A DNA stretch of 64,000 nt from Nitzschia sp. pyKryTriq1 (lineage: Eukaryota > Bacillariophyta > Bacillariophyceae > Bacillariales > Bacillariaceae): contig OY101117.1 of assembly GCA_956465555.1 (NCBI GenBank), positions 2,294,001-2,358,000 on the forward strand, written 5' to 3'. Below the pieces are notes generated by a model. The model was not told the DNA's origin and did no database searches. It saw only the letters and a program-made list of their open reading frames with translations. Each line of letters begins with the position of its first letter. Within the stretch, counting starts at the first letter, position 1. Below are positions 43,644 through 54,150 of this stretch, piece by piece. The translations under genes were made by a program, and so were the position numbers.

Positions 43644-44611
43644 GAACATCATCATCGTCGTCACTAGCAGGAGGATTCTTCTTCAACTTCTTCTTGGGCG
43701 CTTCTTCTTCATTTACGTCTTCATCATCATCATCATCATCAGCATCAGCATCGGCACTAGCAGGCGGAGGAGGATTCTTCTTCTTCTTCAACTTCTTCTT
43801 GGTCTTGGGCGCTTCTTCTTCTTTTTCTTCTTCATCATCATCTTCATCATCATCATCAGCATCGGCACTAGCAGGAGGAGGAGGAGGATTGTTCTTCTTC
43901 AACTTCTTCTTGGTCTTGGACACTTCTTCTTCTTCTTCTTCCTCATCATCAGTGGCGGGCGAATCGGATTTTTTAGCCTAAAGTCAAAAGTAACAATTAG
44001 AGAATTCGAATTCGAATTAGAATTCGAATTCAAGCCTGCAGTAAAGACGCACACACTAGTCGAGAACTTACTTTGGCTGATTTCTTCTTCTTGTTCTTTG
44101 ACTTCTTCTTGCTCTTGGGCACTTCTTCTTCTTCCTCATCATCATCATCATCATCATCATCACTCTCATCGTCACCGCCATCATCATTACCCGAATCGGA
44201 TTTTTTAGCCTAAAGTCAAAAGTAACAATTAGAGAATTCGAATTCGAATTCGAATTAGAATTCGAATTCAAGCCTGCAGTAAAGACGCACACACTAGTCG
44301 AGAACTTACTTTGGCTGATTTCTTCTTCTTGTTCTTTGACTTCTTCTTGCTCTTGGGCACTTCTTCTTCTTCCTCATCATCATCATCATCATCATCATCA
44401 CTCTCATCGTCACCGCCATCATCATTACCCGAATCGGATTTTTTAGCCTAAAGTCAAAAGTAACAATTAGAGAATTCGAATTCGAATTCGAATTAGAATT
44501 CGAATTCAAGCCTGCAGTAAAGACGCACACACTAGTCGAGAACTTACTTTGGCTGATTTCTTCTTCTTGTTCTTTGACTTCTTCTTGCTCTTGGGCACTT
44601 CTTCTTCTTCC

Positions 44612-44644
<33 letters not shown>

Positions 44645-45474
44645 CTCTCATCGTCACCGCCATCATCATTACCCGAATCGGATTTTTTAGCCTAAAGTCA
44701 AAAGTAACAATTAGAGAATTCGAATTCGAATTAGAATTAGAATTCGAATTCAAGCCTGCAGTAAAGACGCACACACTAGTCGAGAACTTACTTTGGCTGA
44801 TTTCTTCTTCTTGTTCTTTGACTTCTTCTTGCTCTTGGGCACTTCTTCTTCTTCCTCATCATCATCATCATCATCATCGTCGTCATCACTATCATCATCA
44901 CTCTCCTCGTCACCATCATCATCACTATCAGAATCGGTTTTTTTTACCTAAAGTGAAAAGTAATAATTAGAAAATTCGAATTCGAATTCGAAATCGAATT
45001 CGCAGGAACGGCAGTAGAGACACAACACGAACAACTTACCTTTACCTTATCCAACATCAAATTAGTGTTGAGTTTAGGCTTGATTACCAGCCTTGCCTTA
45101 CTAGGGACAGCTACAGGGCACTTGTACACGAAGTGTTTCGAAAGGGACTCCATACTCCTTGATGTCTGCAAATGCAAGACGAGATTCGAAATTAAATTCG
45201 AAAAATAGACCGAAAAATAGATCAGAAAAAAGATCGGAAAAACAGAACAGAAAAATGAATAAGAATTTATGTTGAATACAAAAATACACAGGAATAAGTT
45301 AACTCGAATTAAATTCGACCGGTCGGTCGGCATACTCACGAATCCACACAAGGCACATACTACCATCTGCCCTGGATGAAGGAAGACAAAGAACTTGCCA
45401 TCATGCTTGACGATGGCAGGCTGCTGTCTTTTGATGTATTTTTTTGGAAGGGGCTCGAAGTTCGACCTGGACAT
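43594..45474 (-). CDS. MULE accessory protein: C2HC zinc finger plus Lys/Asp/Glu-rich repeats
   Basis: Seven phase-0 exons (45474-45340, 45165-45040, 44947-44792, 44691-44548, 44447-44310, 44209-44072, 43977-43594) give 406 residues. Joining exons 1 and 2 creates a perfect finger: Cys40-x2-Cys43-x12-His56-x4-Cys61, split by the intron after VCALCGF, which strongly supports the model. Exons 3-6 are near-copies of one another, each coding an acidic run (DDDD, EEEEE), then VPKSKKKSKNKKKSAK. Exon 7 continues with KTKKKLKK, Pro runs and acidic runs. This resembles a nuclear, nucleic-acid- or histone-binding tail. The start is the first ATG (MSRSNFEPLPKKYIKRQQP). I recognise no family; location inside the TIRs suggests an element-borne protein. 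Confidence 0.75.
44072..44947 (-). repeat. Tandem exon-intron duplication array (about 232-256-bp unit)
   Basis: Units of exon plus intron repeat with acceptor-to-acceptor spacings of 256, 244, 238 and 232 bp. Each intron begins GTAAGTTCTCGACTAGTGTG and ends TTTTGACTTTAG (TTTTCACTTTAG before the first unit). Length differences lie in the GAT codon run and in the GAATTC run. Phase-0 borders mean that adding or losing units keeps the frame. Confidence 0.9.
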
Positions 45475-45572
45475 GTTGTTCCGGCGATGTGATGGGAAAT
45501 TGTGTGCCCTTTTTTTATTGTTGTGGAGTGAGTGAGCGCCACCTGCTCCCTCTGCTGACAAGGGAAAAATTC

Positions 45573-45719
45573 GATTTTTCTATTGAATTTTCTGATTCCT
45601 AATTCCTGATTGGTGAGTGTGCCGGACGGTCGGAGTACCACTGTTTAGTCGGAGTAGGCCAGGACGAGTTGGTTTGAACAGGACCGGGCCGGCTACAAAA
45701 AGGTGGCATTGAGGGGCTC
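45573..45719 (-). repeat. Right TIR of the Mutator-like element
   Basis: Reverse complement of the left TIR over the full 147 bp, with no mismatch seen by eye. Confidence 0.9.
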
Positions 45720-45721
45720 GT

Positions 45722-46440
45722 GTTCAAGGTTCTAAGACGAGTTCGATCAAGAAGATCTTGATTTTGATTTTGTTCTTCCTCGTAACGGTCAGAAACGTTC
45801 ATATGAAACGGGCGCGCAAATTCGGTCGACGACAGACGGAAGAGTCGTATGAGTCCTGCAGCGATCTCGTTCTTGGTCTGCGACACTCCCTCTCGAACCA
45901 AGGTCTTCCATCCAAGTAGGAGATGACGAAGGGTCGAAAAGGTATCGTATGTTAGCCCTTTGGTAAAGATATCAGCCAATTGATTGTGGGTATCCACTTT
46001 CACAATAGTAATTCCGGAATCAGGTTTCAGGACCTTGTCACGGAACCAAAAGTATTTTTAGTACACCGATGTGCTTGGTCGTGCGAGGTGTCATCTTAGG
46101 AACGGTAGCGAGCGTCAGGCGCCGTTATTGTCCTCGAACACTGTCAAACGAAGGGTTGCCTTCTCGGACGGTACCAATTTGAGGTCCTTGCAAAGAGCTA
46201 GAAAGATCTCTCTCATGGGGATTAGGTCTCTCATTCCAGCAGATAGAGCAATGAATTCTGCTTCTAGGCCCCGTGGGGCGTCGCTGGAGAACAGAAGCTT
46301 TGCAAATGCCGGGGCGGGAAACCGGTCCGCGATAACGGACGGAGAGGCCGACAGGCGTTCCCAGCTGACCAATGATAGTCTTGCTTTCTTCCGCGCATTT
46401 GTTTTGCCTCCTCGCTCGGCGGCGCGCCATTTTGAATTGC
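45722..46440 (-). mobile_element. Ty1/Copia polyprotein relic (RNase H region), frameshifted
   Basis: Reading on the minus strand, pieces of the Copia RNase H domain appear in order but in different frames: EAEFIALSAGMRDLIPMREI, VFEDNNGA, TVPKMTPRTTKHIGV, KYFWFRDKVLKPDSGI, and QLADIFTKGLTYDTFSTLRH. At least two frameshifts separate them, and no LTR or upstream integrase or reverse transcriptase is present in the window. The Mutator-like element abuts its 3' side. Confidence 0.85.
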
Positions 46441-46800
46441 GCGGTGGTATGGAGACTGTACCGGCAATGGTAGCAGCGTAGGAAATCTGCCGCCGAGAGA
46501 ACAGCAGCGCGTCCGCCGCAGACAAAAACGAGGGACGCGCACGATGGCGTCGTAGATTTTTGTACCGGTACGGTCGGTATTCATAGTCTACTGTACTCTG
46601 ACGAAGCGAAGAGGAGGAGAGGAGGAGGGGAGGAGGAGGAGGAGGAGGAGAGTCTCGAGTCTCGATGACGATGGAAGTGTTGAAGAAGTGTTGCTCTTTT
46701 GACAGTGCAGACCCCCTCTCACTCGTCGAAGTATTTGACCGCCGCTCTTGTCAGTTCAGTATAGTGTAACAGTCCGGAGTTTCGTCCTGTACTAGTGACT
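46441..46800. other. Intergenic with GGA microsatellite
   Basis: It contains a GTACCGGTACGG palindrome near 46562 and a GAGGAGGGGAGGAGGAGG run at about 46610-46650, upstream of the SANT gene start. Confidence 0.5.
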
Positions 46801-48172
46801 ATGTCCGAATCATTGAATGTCGACGCTGAAAAGGCACCAGAAGGAGGTGAGTTGCGAAGGAATACACGCCAGTGTAAAATGACACCGACGTGTTCGTGGA
46901 TTCGAAACAATCATTTACTTTCAGTGCGCGATCGAAACACCGTGACTGACCTTTCTTCTTTTTGTTTGCAATCTTATTTTTCTTTTTATATCTGGTTTAG
47001 CCGCTGCCCCCTCGCTCGCCGCAACGGTTGTTGCCAACGCCAACGCCAACGCCAAGCGCGCGTTGTCAAGTCCACCAGGGACAGGAGTGAAGAAGCGACC
47101 CTACCGAAGAACCAAGCGACCCAAGAATTACTGCGACAAATCCACTGTTACGACTACCACGCCCACCTTGGCCAATCGCCCTGTGAACGTTTATGATGCT
47201 GTCCTTGGGGAATGCGAGGACCTATTGAAGGCGTCCGTAGAGGCTCAGCGTCTAGGGCGATTGAAAATGGCGTCGGCGTATCAGTTGTTATTGCACACAC
47301 GCCTTGTTGGCCTGGGGAAACGTTTTGATCGGGCAAATGTTGTACCGCCTGTTCATCGGGGCAGAAGCAATGAGGGGGACGACGAGGACGACGAGGACGA
47401 GGACGACGAGGAAGAAGATTACGAAGAAGATGAAGAACATTACGAAAATTCAGAAGATGAAAGCCAGCAGCAGACACCCGTGGCACGCGGCGGCGGTCTT
47501 ATCATGGAGGATTCCAACCCTTCGGAACCAGCACGTGCCACTACCTCTTTGGCTAGTTCTGTTGGCATTCCAAGTGCTCCTACAGCTACGGAAACAGCAC
47601 CAGCAGTCGCAGCCCTAGCACCCGCCCTCGAGAAACTGTCAGAGATTCTCCCATCAAATTTGGAAATGGATACGTCGATGATGGAACACCTGGCGAGGGC
47701 TGCAGTAGAACTTCACCATCAAAGAACAGGGCGGAAAAAATCTGCGGAGGGCTTGTTGGCCAGTCCAATGACTGGTCTGATTGGGTCTCCCCCAGCAGCA
47801 GCTCCTTCTGCCACAGCGACTGCCGCCGCCGCCGCCGCCGCCGCCGCTGATGTTAAAGGGGAAAAGGATAATGCCAGGATTGCTTGGACGCCTGAGGAAC
47901 AGAGCATAGTTGAAAGAGCAGTATCGGAAAAGAAAGTACCATATGCCATCGCCAAGCTTCTGAAGAATAAGACAGAAGCCCAAGTGAAGGCCTTTCTGAA
48001 GAATCAGGCCAAGACGACCGAGCAAGAAGAGGCTTTGGCTGATGATTTGGGAAGCCCCTCGAAGAAACGTGGTGGACGCGGACGAAAGCCTCCAACGACT
48101 GCTATGAATACCGTTCCAAATGCAAATTTGGATGCGAAATCGTTATTGAAGGGTGTACTGAAACGAGAATGA
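46801..48172 (+). CDS. SANT/Myb-like domain nuclear protein
   Basis: Exons 46801-46846 and 47001-48172 (154-bp intron, G|CC junction) give 405 residues. The front is Ala/Asn-rich, then basic (GVKKRPYRRTKRPKNYCDK). Residues about 55-115 hold helices VYDAVLGECEDLLKASVEAQ and KMASAYQLLLHTRLVGLGKR. A long acidic Asp/Glu run (DDEDDEDEDDEEEDYEEDEE) and an Ala run follow. At about residues 305-350 there is a SANT-like three-helix unit with one Trp (IAWTPEEQSIVERAVSEKKV, then KNKTEAQVKAFLKNQ). The end has an AT-hook-like KKRGGRGRKPP. This fits a chromatin or transcription co-factor; targets are unknown. Confidence 0.75.
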
Positions 48173-48288
48173 ATATATCAATTTTCAATGGTTTTAAATA
48201 CCTCTACTACTACGTCTTGCTTTTAAAACTACTACTTGTAGCATAAAAATACGAAGCACATTCGTAGCTTGCACGCAAGAAGATGCTT

Positions 48289-48657
48289 CTAAAATCCCGC
48301 TGCTGCATCCGCCGCTTTCTTCTGTTGCATGGCCTGGTGTTCCGCAAACCTCAGTCCCACTCGTTGGGTCATCTTGATGTACCTTGCAGCACAGTTTTCG
48401 ACACACGAACTTTCGTTTTTGTCGAGTGTTTTGGAGCGGAAGGAGCTGACACATCCCTCAAAGCAGCGTTCGACGAGATTATTGTACATTCTAAACAAAA
48501 AAGAAAGATAATTTTAGGAAAGGTCCGCTTGCGGCATCAGACACTGCGCGTAAAACAAAAGAAATACGTACGTGAGGCTATCCTTGAGCTGCATGTGCTC
48601 GAGGTGCTTCATGAACTCTTGTTGCTGGTGAGCTGGAAGACTTTGCACGGCCTCCAT
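48289..48657 (-). CDS. TIM9: Mitochondrial intermembrane-space chaperone Tim9
   Basis: Small Tim proteins escort hydrophobic precursors through the intermembrane space. Two exons, 48657-48572 and 48490-48289 (81-bp intron, AC|A junction), give 95 residues. The twin CX3C motifs are CFEGC and CVENC, forming the two disulfides, within MYNNLVERCFEGCVSSFRSK and then YIKMTQRVGLRFAEHQA, the Tim9-type tail. The start MEAVQSLPAHQQQEFMKHLE matches the usual Tim9 length. The frame is open a little upstream (ALIDK) to an acceptor-like TTTTCAG, so a short extra first exon cannot be excluded. No cleavable presequence is expected. Confidence 0.93.
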
Positions 48658-49669
48658 TTTATCGATGAGCGCTGCTTTCTGACTGAAAAACGAAAAGGAT
48701 TAAGTCAAAGGAGAGAGAGAGAGAGGTCAATGTGAAAGCTGAAATGGAAGTTGTAAATGGGCGGATGGGCTGACGAGAGAGGCACACGTGCGTAACGGTA
48801 CAAGTACATGTACCGGTACATATACCGGTACGAACACAGTACATATGTACATATGGTACGGAAACGCGTACCGACCGCCGTCCGTCGTGGTGGTTGAACC
48901 GGGTTGAACGACCCGGACGACCATACCGGTAGCTCGCCCATCGTCCATACAAGTGATAATATGTGGTGTGCCCGGTGGTACCGGTACATAATACCGATAC
49001 GGTACACGTAGTACAGTCAGTTCGTACTTCCACCTTGTACCGGCAGTTTACGAAACCTCGTCTACTCCTGTACGAGTAGTAGCTAGACTCTTTCCGTAGC
49101 TGGACCACTATGTTCTACTAAAGTAGCTAGCAGAGGAGGGTGGTGGCTGCTGGTGTTGGTAAAACGCTGGTACTACTACTAGTATGATACTCCTATATCG
49201 TAGTATGCACTCCGGGAGACTCGCAGCCTTCTCTCCTACCTGGCCCGAGAAATCATAAATGGCACCTTGTTCTTTGATGGAGTTACAGAAGCACAAAGAA
49301 CGGCAATCGCACCAGACCGAAACTGCTGCATTGTATTCCCTTTGCACTGGTGGTAGAGATAGAAGATAAGGATCAACGTGCTCGTGGTACACTACTACCG
49401 TTCTTTGAGACATCGGAAATCTTACATCTTTAAACCTGAGCTTACCGGTTGATTTCTAATTTAGTTTTGGCCCCAAACATGACTATTTCAGGGCTGCAGT
49501 GGTGATTGGTTATTGAGCCGATCGAGGATACTCGTACCCAACTAAACACTCGCATTATATTATACAGGCTAGAATCATATTGGGAATGTTCTACGACTAG
49601 TAGAGAGTATCACAATATTGTCTCATGTACGCAGTATTGACGACCCAGACACGTAGTGGGTTCACTTCT
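48658..49669. other. Intergenic, 1 kb, GTAC/CCGGTA-rich
   Basis: This includes a CT/GA run near 48712-48724 and a dense cluster of GTACCGGTAC and ATACCGGTACG words at about 48800-49000. A 101-codon minus frame at 49108-49413 has Cys pairs but no recognisable family, so I leave it out. Confidence 0.5.
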
Positions 49670-50430
49670 TTACGACATCACATAATCTCCTGCTTCAACT
49701 TTCGACGCAACGGCGTCATCGAGATCCTCGCCATGAGGCTGCAGCTCTTCTCCCAGCTGATCATTGTCGATTTTGCTCTGTTGGTTCACACAAGAAATTT
49801 CATCGTTAGATTGGCTCCGGTGTACATGAAGGGCGTAGTCTCGCCACACACTACTTACTCTCTTTCTCCAAATCACAACCAGAAGGAATGTGGTTAAGAT
49901 ACCGCCAAGAATTGCATATGCCGCCCAGTGCGCCTTGACTGAAGTGTTCCCACCGCTGGATAGACCACTCCCGCCGCCAACATCTGAAGCAGAGTAATCG
50001 AGATTACTATCACTGGTAGAGGAGCCCGAGCCATCAGTTCCCAAAAATTTTTGTGTTGCAATGCAAGCGTCGCTGTTGTCTTTGTAACAATCGTCAAGGA
50101 AAGTGCATTGTCTTCTTGGTGGCCCACCATCGTTCACTGGTTCACAGTAATAATGCTCACAAATCGGCGGCTGGTGTTCTGGTACCCAATCGCAAGGAGG
50201 TGGGGGACAGAAAGGCGATTCGTGGCTGCAAATATAGGTAGTGTCTTTGGGCGCAATATTGTGTTAGAGGCAGACGGGGCTCAAGAACGTGTCTCCGATG
50301 TATCCAGGATGCTGAAGAACAACTTACAAAGAAGGTCAGAAAACCGAAAAGTCGAGAAAATCCCAGCCCTGACGCTCTGCATACAGAGGAGGAAGGCAAG
50401 AATGTATATTTGGTTTCGAAGCATGGCCAT
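49670..50430 (-). CDS. Cys-rich type I membrane protein, unknown
   Basis: Exon 1 is 50430-50328 and exon 2 runs from 50244 (83-bp intron). Without further splicing the product is 225 residues. MAMLRNQIYILAFLLCMQSV is the signal peptide. The ectodomain is Cys/Pro-rich (SHESPFCPPPPCDW, ICEHYYCEP, RRQCTFLDDCYKDNSDACIA), then Ser/Gly-rich. One membrane helix (WAAYAILGGILTTFLLVVIW) precedes a basic stop. The tail holds a possible 81-bp intron (GTAAGT after WRKR, ending CCAACAG, with a CTAAC branch site). It is a multiple of three and has no stop, so splicing or retention both keep the frame (198 or 225 residues). A cell-surface role is inferred. Confidence 0.72.
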
Positions 50431-51301
50431 TGTTACGATCGGAGGGTTCTTAAAAAGTTTCAGAAGGTTTCAACAAATTGGGAAATATGAGAGAGGTGGT
50501 GTAGTATGATCATGTCTCTCCTTGCCGCGCACGTGGTAAAAAGGAGGTGAGCGATGGTGACTTATTCTGACCCGTTCAACCGAAATGCAAGGAAATGTTT
50601 CAGAGGTGCACCAACGATATCTGCGAAATAATATGTTGTGGCGGCATAGCGTGCACCTCTCGATGCGCCGAAAAGTCATGAATATGCCTCCATCTCTTCG
50701 GAGTAGCAACTGTGATATGCCTCAGAAGGCTCATAGGCTTATGAAAAACAAAAAGAAGAAAGAAAATCAGAAAGCAACACACACCACTAAAGCATGAGTA
50801 CCAGAGGTAGTACAATCAAGGAGCGCGCCAAAAATGCGGATCCAACGAAGCAAGACTTAAAAACAAGATATTCTATCTACGAGGAGCACAGTGATGCCAA
50901 TAGTGTTCTGGCTAGTAGAGGGGGGGGGGGGGGTCGTACGAAGAGCGGTGGCCTCAGAGGCTGTGGTTGGTGGTTAGTGGTTAGTGTCCCCTCTATCTGG
51001 AGAGGGGCCACCGGAAGGGGGAGGGAAGACTCACTCGGTGTGACGATATGTGTACAGTATCATAGACTACGAATACTCTCTAGGGCTACTGTACCAGTAC
51101 GTATTTTGTATGGTCTTTTTGTTGCTGATGACCTGTTTGCAATTTTCATGAAACGAAAGTAGCGAAACGAAAGTAGCGAAAATGCATAATTAGTTGAGTA
51201 CTACTCGTACATTTTACGTCATCTAATGTAAAATATTTGGTTATGATAGACCTGAATTGTAATTCCAGGCGCATGCTCTCAATAATATTGAAACTACCCT
51301 A
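50431..51301. other. Intergenic, about 870 bp
   Basis: It has a run of about 14 G near 50921-50934, a CCCTCTATCTGGAGAGGGG imperfect hairpin near 50989-51007, a duplicated GAAACGAAAGTAGC near 51150-51180 and AT-rich 3' flank. No gene is supported. Confidence 0.5.
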
Positions 51302-52452
51302 TTATACGGTTTGAGCAGGGATGGTCGCTGTTCCGTCGTCCTTCGTCCGTTGATACGACAAATCTGCGTCTCGGGGACCAGGATTCTTAGGTGCGGGTGC
51401 CAATCGATCAAATAACTTCATCCGCTTTCCCAGTGAGCCTTTTAGTGGGTGATTACCATTTGAGTTCTTGTTTTCCGCATTCTATCATGGCACGATTCAA
51501 AGCGTGAGAGACAGTTTTCGATTTTCACAAGATTGCCTTGTTTGAGAAATATCATTTCATCTCACTTACTCTAGAGACTGCTACGTGGACAGCGAATGCA
51601 AGCGATGCAACTAGAAGCAGGAGGAGCGCAATATACGTGCCGCTGGTCCAGCGGCTTTGGGATGATTGCATGTTCACATTTGCGGTAGACTCCTCGTTGT
51701 ATTTGTAATAATCCATAAAGGCGCTACCACAGTCATCTCCGTCATCACAGATTTGATAGCAATGCCCCCACTCATCGCACGTGTAAATGCAGTCACTGGA
51801 GTAAGAAGCGCTGTCGCATTCTATATATTCGCAATCCCCTTCCTCGTCGCAGTAGGAACTGTATATACCATTACAACCCCCATATCGATGGCACAATGAT
51901 GTGATATCGCCATAATCGATGTAGCCACTGCTGCTGCTGGAACTGCTGGCCCTGTTGCCTGAACCACTGCTGCCTGAACTACTGCTTGAGCCACTGCTGC
52001 CTGAACCACTGCTTGAGCCACTGCTGCCTGAACCACTGCTTGAACTACCACCTGAGCCACTTTTTGAGCTACTGCCTGAACTACCGCCTGAGCCACTTTT
52101 TGAGCTACTGCCTGAACTGCCGCCTGATCCACTTCTTGAGCCACCGCCCGAACCGCTGCCTCCACTTGAGCCACTATGCCCTCCGTCTTCGTCGTGGCAC
52201 TGAGGCAACAATGGAGCTTTTGGGCACACTGGTGGTCCACATCCAAGTGGTCCTGGGGTTGGATGTTCGCACCAATGTATGCGATCTATGAAGTGATGGA
52301 GGGGAAACGTGAGCGGGAGCAGCGCGATAGTTTTCGTATCCACATTTCGAAAACACTGACTTACACAAGAGATTTGTGAAGCTAAAGAATGAAGTGGCAC
52401 CGGAGTTGAAAAGAAGTGCCGCAAAGGCAACCAGTTGCCTGAGGGAAACCAT
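51302..52452 (-). CDS. Ser/Gly-repeat type I membrane protein with HPLKG cytosolic tail
   Basis: Three exons, 52452-52365, 52285-51570 and 51481-51302 (79- and 88-bp introns), give 327 residues. MVSLRQLVAFAALLFNSGAT is the signal peptide. The ectodomain begins WCEHPTPGPLGCGPPVCP, then has a long Gly/Ser array with SGSGGSSGSSSK repeats, and then a Cys-rich acidic module (LCHRYGGCNG, YCDEEGDCEYIECD, CDEWGHCYQICDDGDDCG). The membrane helix is GTYIALLLLLVASLAFAVHV. Only the third exon supplies the tail, NHPLKGSLGKRMKLFDRLAP. The same tail type occurs in the protein at 59.7 kb, which supports this exon. Ser-rich secreted arrays could be glycosylated or silica-associated; that is speculation. Confidence 0.78.
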
Positions 52453-53439
52453 GGTCTCTGATAAATATCAAGATTGTTTGACCTCACTTGACCTTGACTT
52501 GACTTTTGCACAAGGAATGCGGAGGTCGGTGTCGGGGAGAGGAAGAATTCAGAGAAGGCATCAAGCCCATTACTTCGGCCGTTGGATGCGCAGCTGAGAC
52601 AACTGTGTGTCGCATCACATGTAGTTTGCTTAGCAGTCGTCGGTTGCGATGGAAGCAGTCGATGTACCATACCGGTAGGTGCACTATTCTCTCATCTAGT
52701 GGTTGCTTGGGTCGACCAGCAATCGGCGAAACATTGTTTTTGTTTACAGAGAAATAATGTGAGGGCATATTTACGAAGCTTCCGTTGAGCCCACGAAAAG
52801 CTCGCCAAATACACTAAGAAAGACTTGCGCTGTGCGCGCTGAAACCGCTGTGCGCACTGCAACGCTTACTGACGGACGCCATACAGACCCCAATTCCCAG
52901 ATGATGATTCTTCGAGTAATGTCTCATTCATATTACCGTTATTTTTTGTGTCTAGTACACTTTCACGCTAGCGCCAAAGCCCAGCGACATATTTAAAGGT
53001 CAAAAGAGCTGGAAAGATTTTGATCATCGTTCTGAAAGGCTAAAAGATTTTCATCAACATGATGAAAATGTAACGAGATTTTCATTCTAAAATTGGATGT
53101 GCAAGACAACAAGCACAAGATGATGAAACCAAGAATCCTTCGACACATTGTGGAAGGTAATGCCGAACCGATCCATCAAGGCCCGCGAGATGGCCATGAC
53201 CATCATCCAACACTTTCCTTCCGAAATCAACAACATTGAAGGAATGCAAGTGTCGTTGACTACGGCCGAACAAAAGGCTTTGGAGGGCGCAGTTCGAAGC
53301 CAAGTAGGGTCTTAGGCCAACAAATTTGAAATACTATACACTAATATTCATCGGTCTAGAATATCCGAGAGAGTTGAGGGCAACTTCAACCTGGCCGACT
53401 CATTTGAGTCGACTGGACCGGGCATTGCTCTCCCGCACG
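52453..53439. other. Intergenic, about 1 kb
   Basis: Plus-strand text near 53160-53315 can be read as PNRSIKAREMAMTIIQHF and EQKALEGAVRSQ without a start or partner exon, so it may be a remnant of a gene. There is nothing else of note. Confidence 0.4.
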
Positions 53440-53735
53440 CTACGATGGCGCAGGCGCCAACAAGCCCTCAACTCTCTCGGACACTTTCGGCCGTTGATCT
53501 TGCCCACGATCCTTCCTTCTGGATCCTCTATTGAAGAAAGCCTCCCCACTTCGGGTTGCTAGGTTGCACATTGAATGGGTTTGAAAGTTCTTTTTAAAGC
53601 TAATTAAACTAGAAATCCGAAGTTGCGATATCGGTCGTCGACTCGATGATCTTATGAGATCCATCGGTCGTCTCTCTTTGGTATCGGCTCAAATCTTGTG
53701 TTCATTCGACTTATTGTCTGTCCTTCGTGCGTTCG
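53440..53735 (+). repeat. Dispersed repeat copy 2
   Basis: Direct-orientation relative of the segment at 16190-16745. Shared words include ATGGCGCAGGCGCCAACAA, TAAAGCTAATTAA, CTAGAAATCCGAAGTT, GATCTTATGAGATCCATCGG and TTGTCTGTCCTTCGT. This copy lacks the internal duplication of copy 1, so it probably represents the basic unit of about 300 bp. Confidence 0.65.
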
Positions 53736-54150
53736 AATAGATGTCCTTTGCAGCTCGTTCCAAGGGAGCCCTGGTCATCAGATGCCATTTTTTGCTTCTT
53801 TCCTACTGTCATTACTCGTAGCAGAGTTGTCAGTCAGTCTACTGGTATTCTTTGAAGTGGGAGAGCCAGAGAGTTGAACTCTGCCCGATGCGGCCTGCAT
53901 CTCTGACTTTTAAACTACAAATAGTGGAAACACATTTCATTATTATGTCGCGCAAGTTCCAGCCAATTTGAACGTCATTGTCTTTTCAATTGCCGGCTCT
54001 TCTTTGTAGTGAGCAATTGATGGCGTCCAGCATAAAGTACAAACAGTTTAGACAAGCACCCTAACACGCAATCGCGTGTGAAATCAACAGCATGCTACCG
54101 CACACTGTGAGTGATCAACCATACTGCTAGTTTTCTTTGGCCAACCAAGT
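53736..54150. other. Intergenic, 3' flank of the MFS gene
   Basis: About 400 bp. It includes a tRNA-like hairpin on the minus strand near 53865-53920, rejected as a tRNA because the acceptor stem has no 5' half. No other feature is seen. Confidence 0.4.

Larger units (their letters stand above)
41745..45719 (+). mobile_element. Mutator-like (MULE) DNA transposon with two genes
   Basis: The element is bounded by 147-bp terminal inverted repeats (GAGCCCCTCAATGCC...) that I read as identical, so insertion is recent. It is 3975 bp. The plus strand carries a truncated FAR1/MULE-type transposase (42046-43643), and the minus strand a seven-exon accessory gene (45474-43594) that overlaps it tail to tail by 50 bp. 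Introns on both strands are filled with GAATTCGAATTC words. The flanking nonamers (AGCCAATAC, GTGTTCAAG) do not match, so the target-site duplication expected of MULEs is missing. The right flank is a decayed Copia fragment. Confidence 0.85.

Noticed and set aside
43606-44208. 200-codon plus frame rich in Ile, Phe and His
   Set aside because: It is the antisense reading of the Asp/Glu/Lys-rich exons of the accessory gene.
44072-44947. CRISPR-like regular repeats
   Set aside because: Units are exon-intron pairs with coding phase and splice sites in a eukaryotic transposon; there are no spacers of the CRISPR kind.
49108-49413. 101-codon minus frame with Cys pairs upstream of Tim9
   Set aside because: Does not splice in frame to the Tim9 exons and has no recognisable domain.
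51955-52203. Plus frame with Pro-Leu-Pro-Glu repeats
   Set aside because: Antisense reading of the Gly/Ser codon array in the membrane protein at 51302-52452.
53865-53920. tRNA-like segment on the minus strand with a CAGAG/CTCTG T-arm around TTCAACT and D-arm-like TAGTTTAA
   Set aside because: No matching 5' acceptor strand, and the would-be anticodon loop lacks U33. At best it is a tRNA-derived relic.
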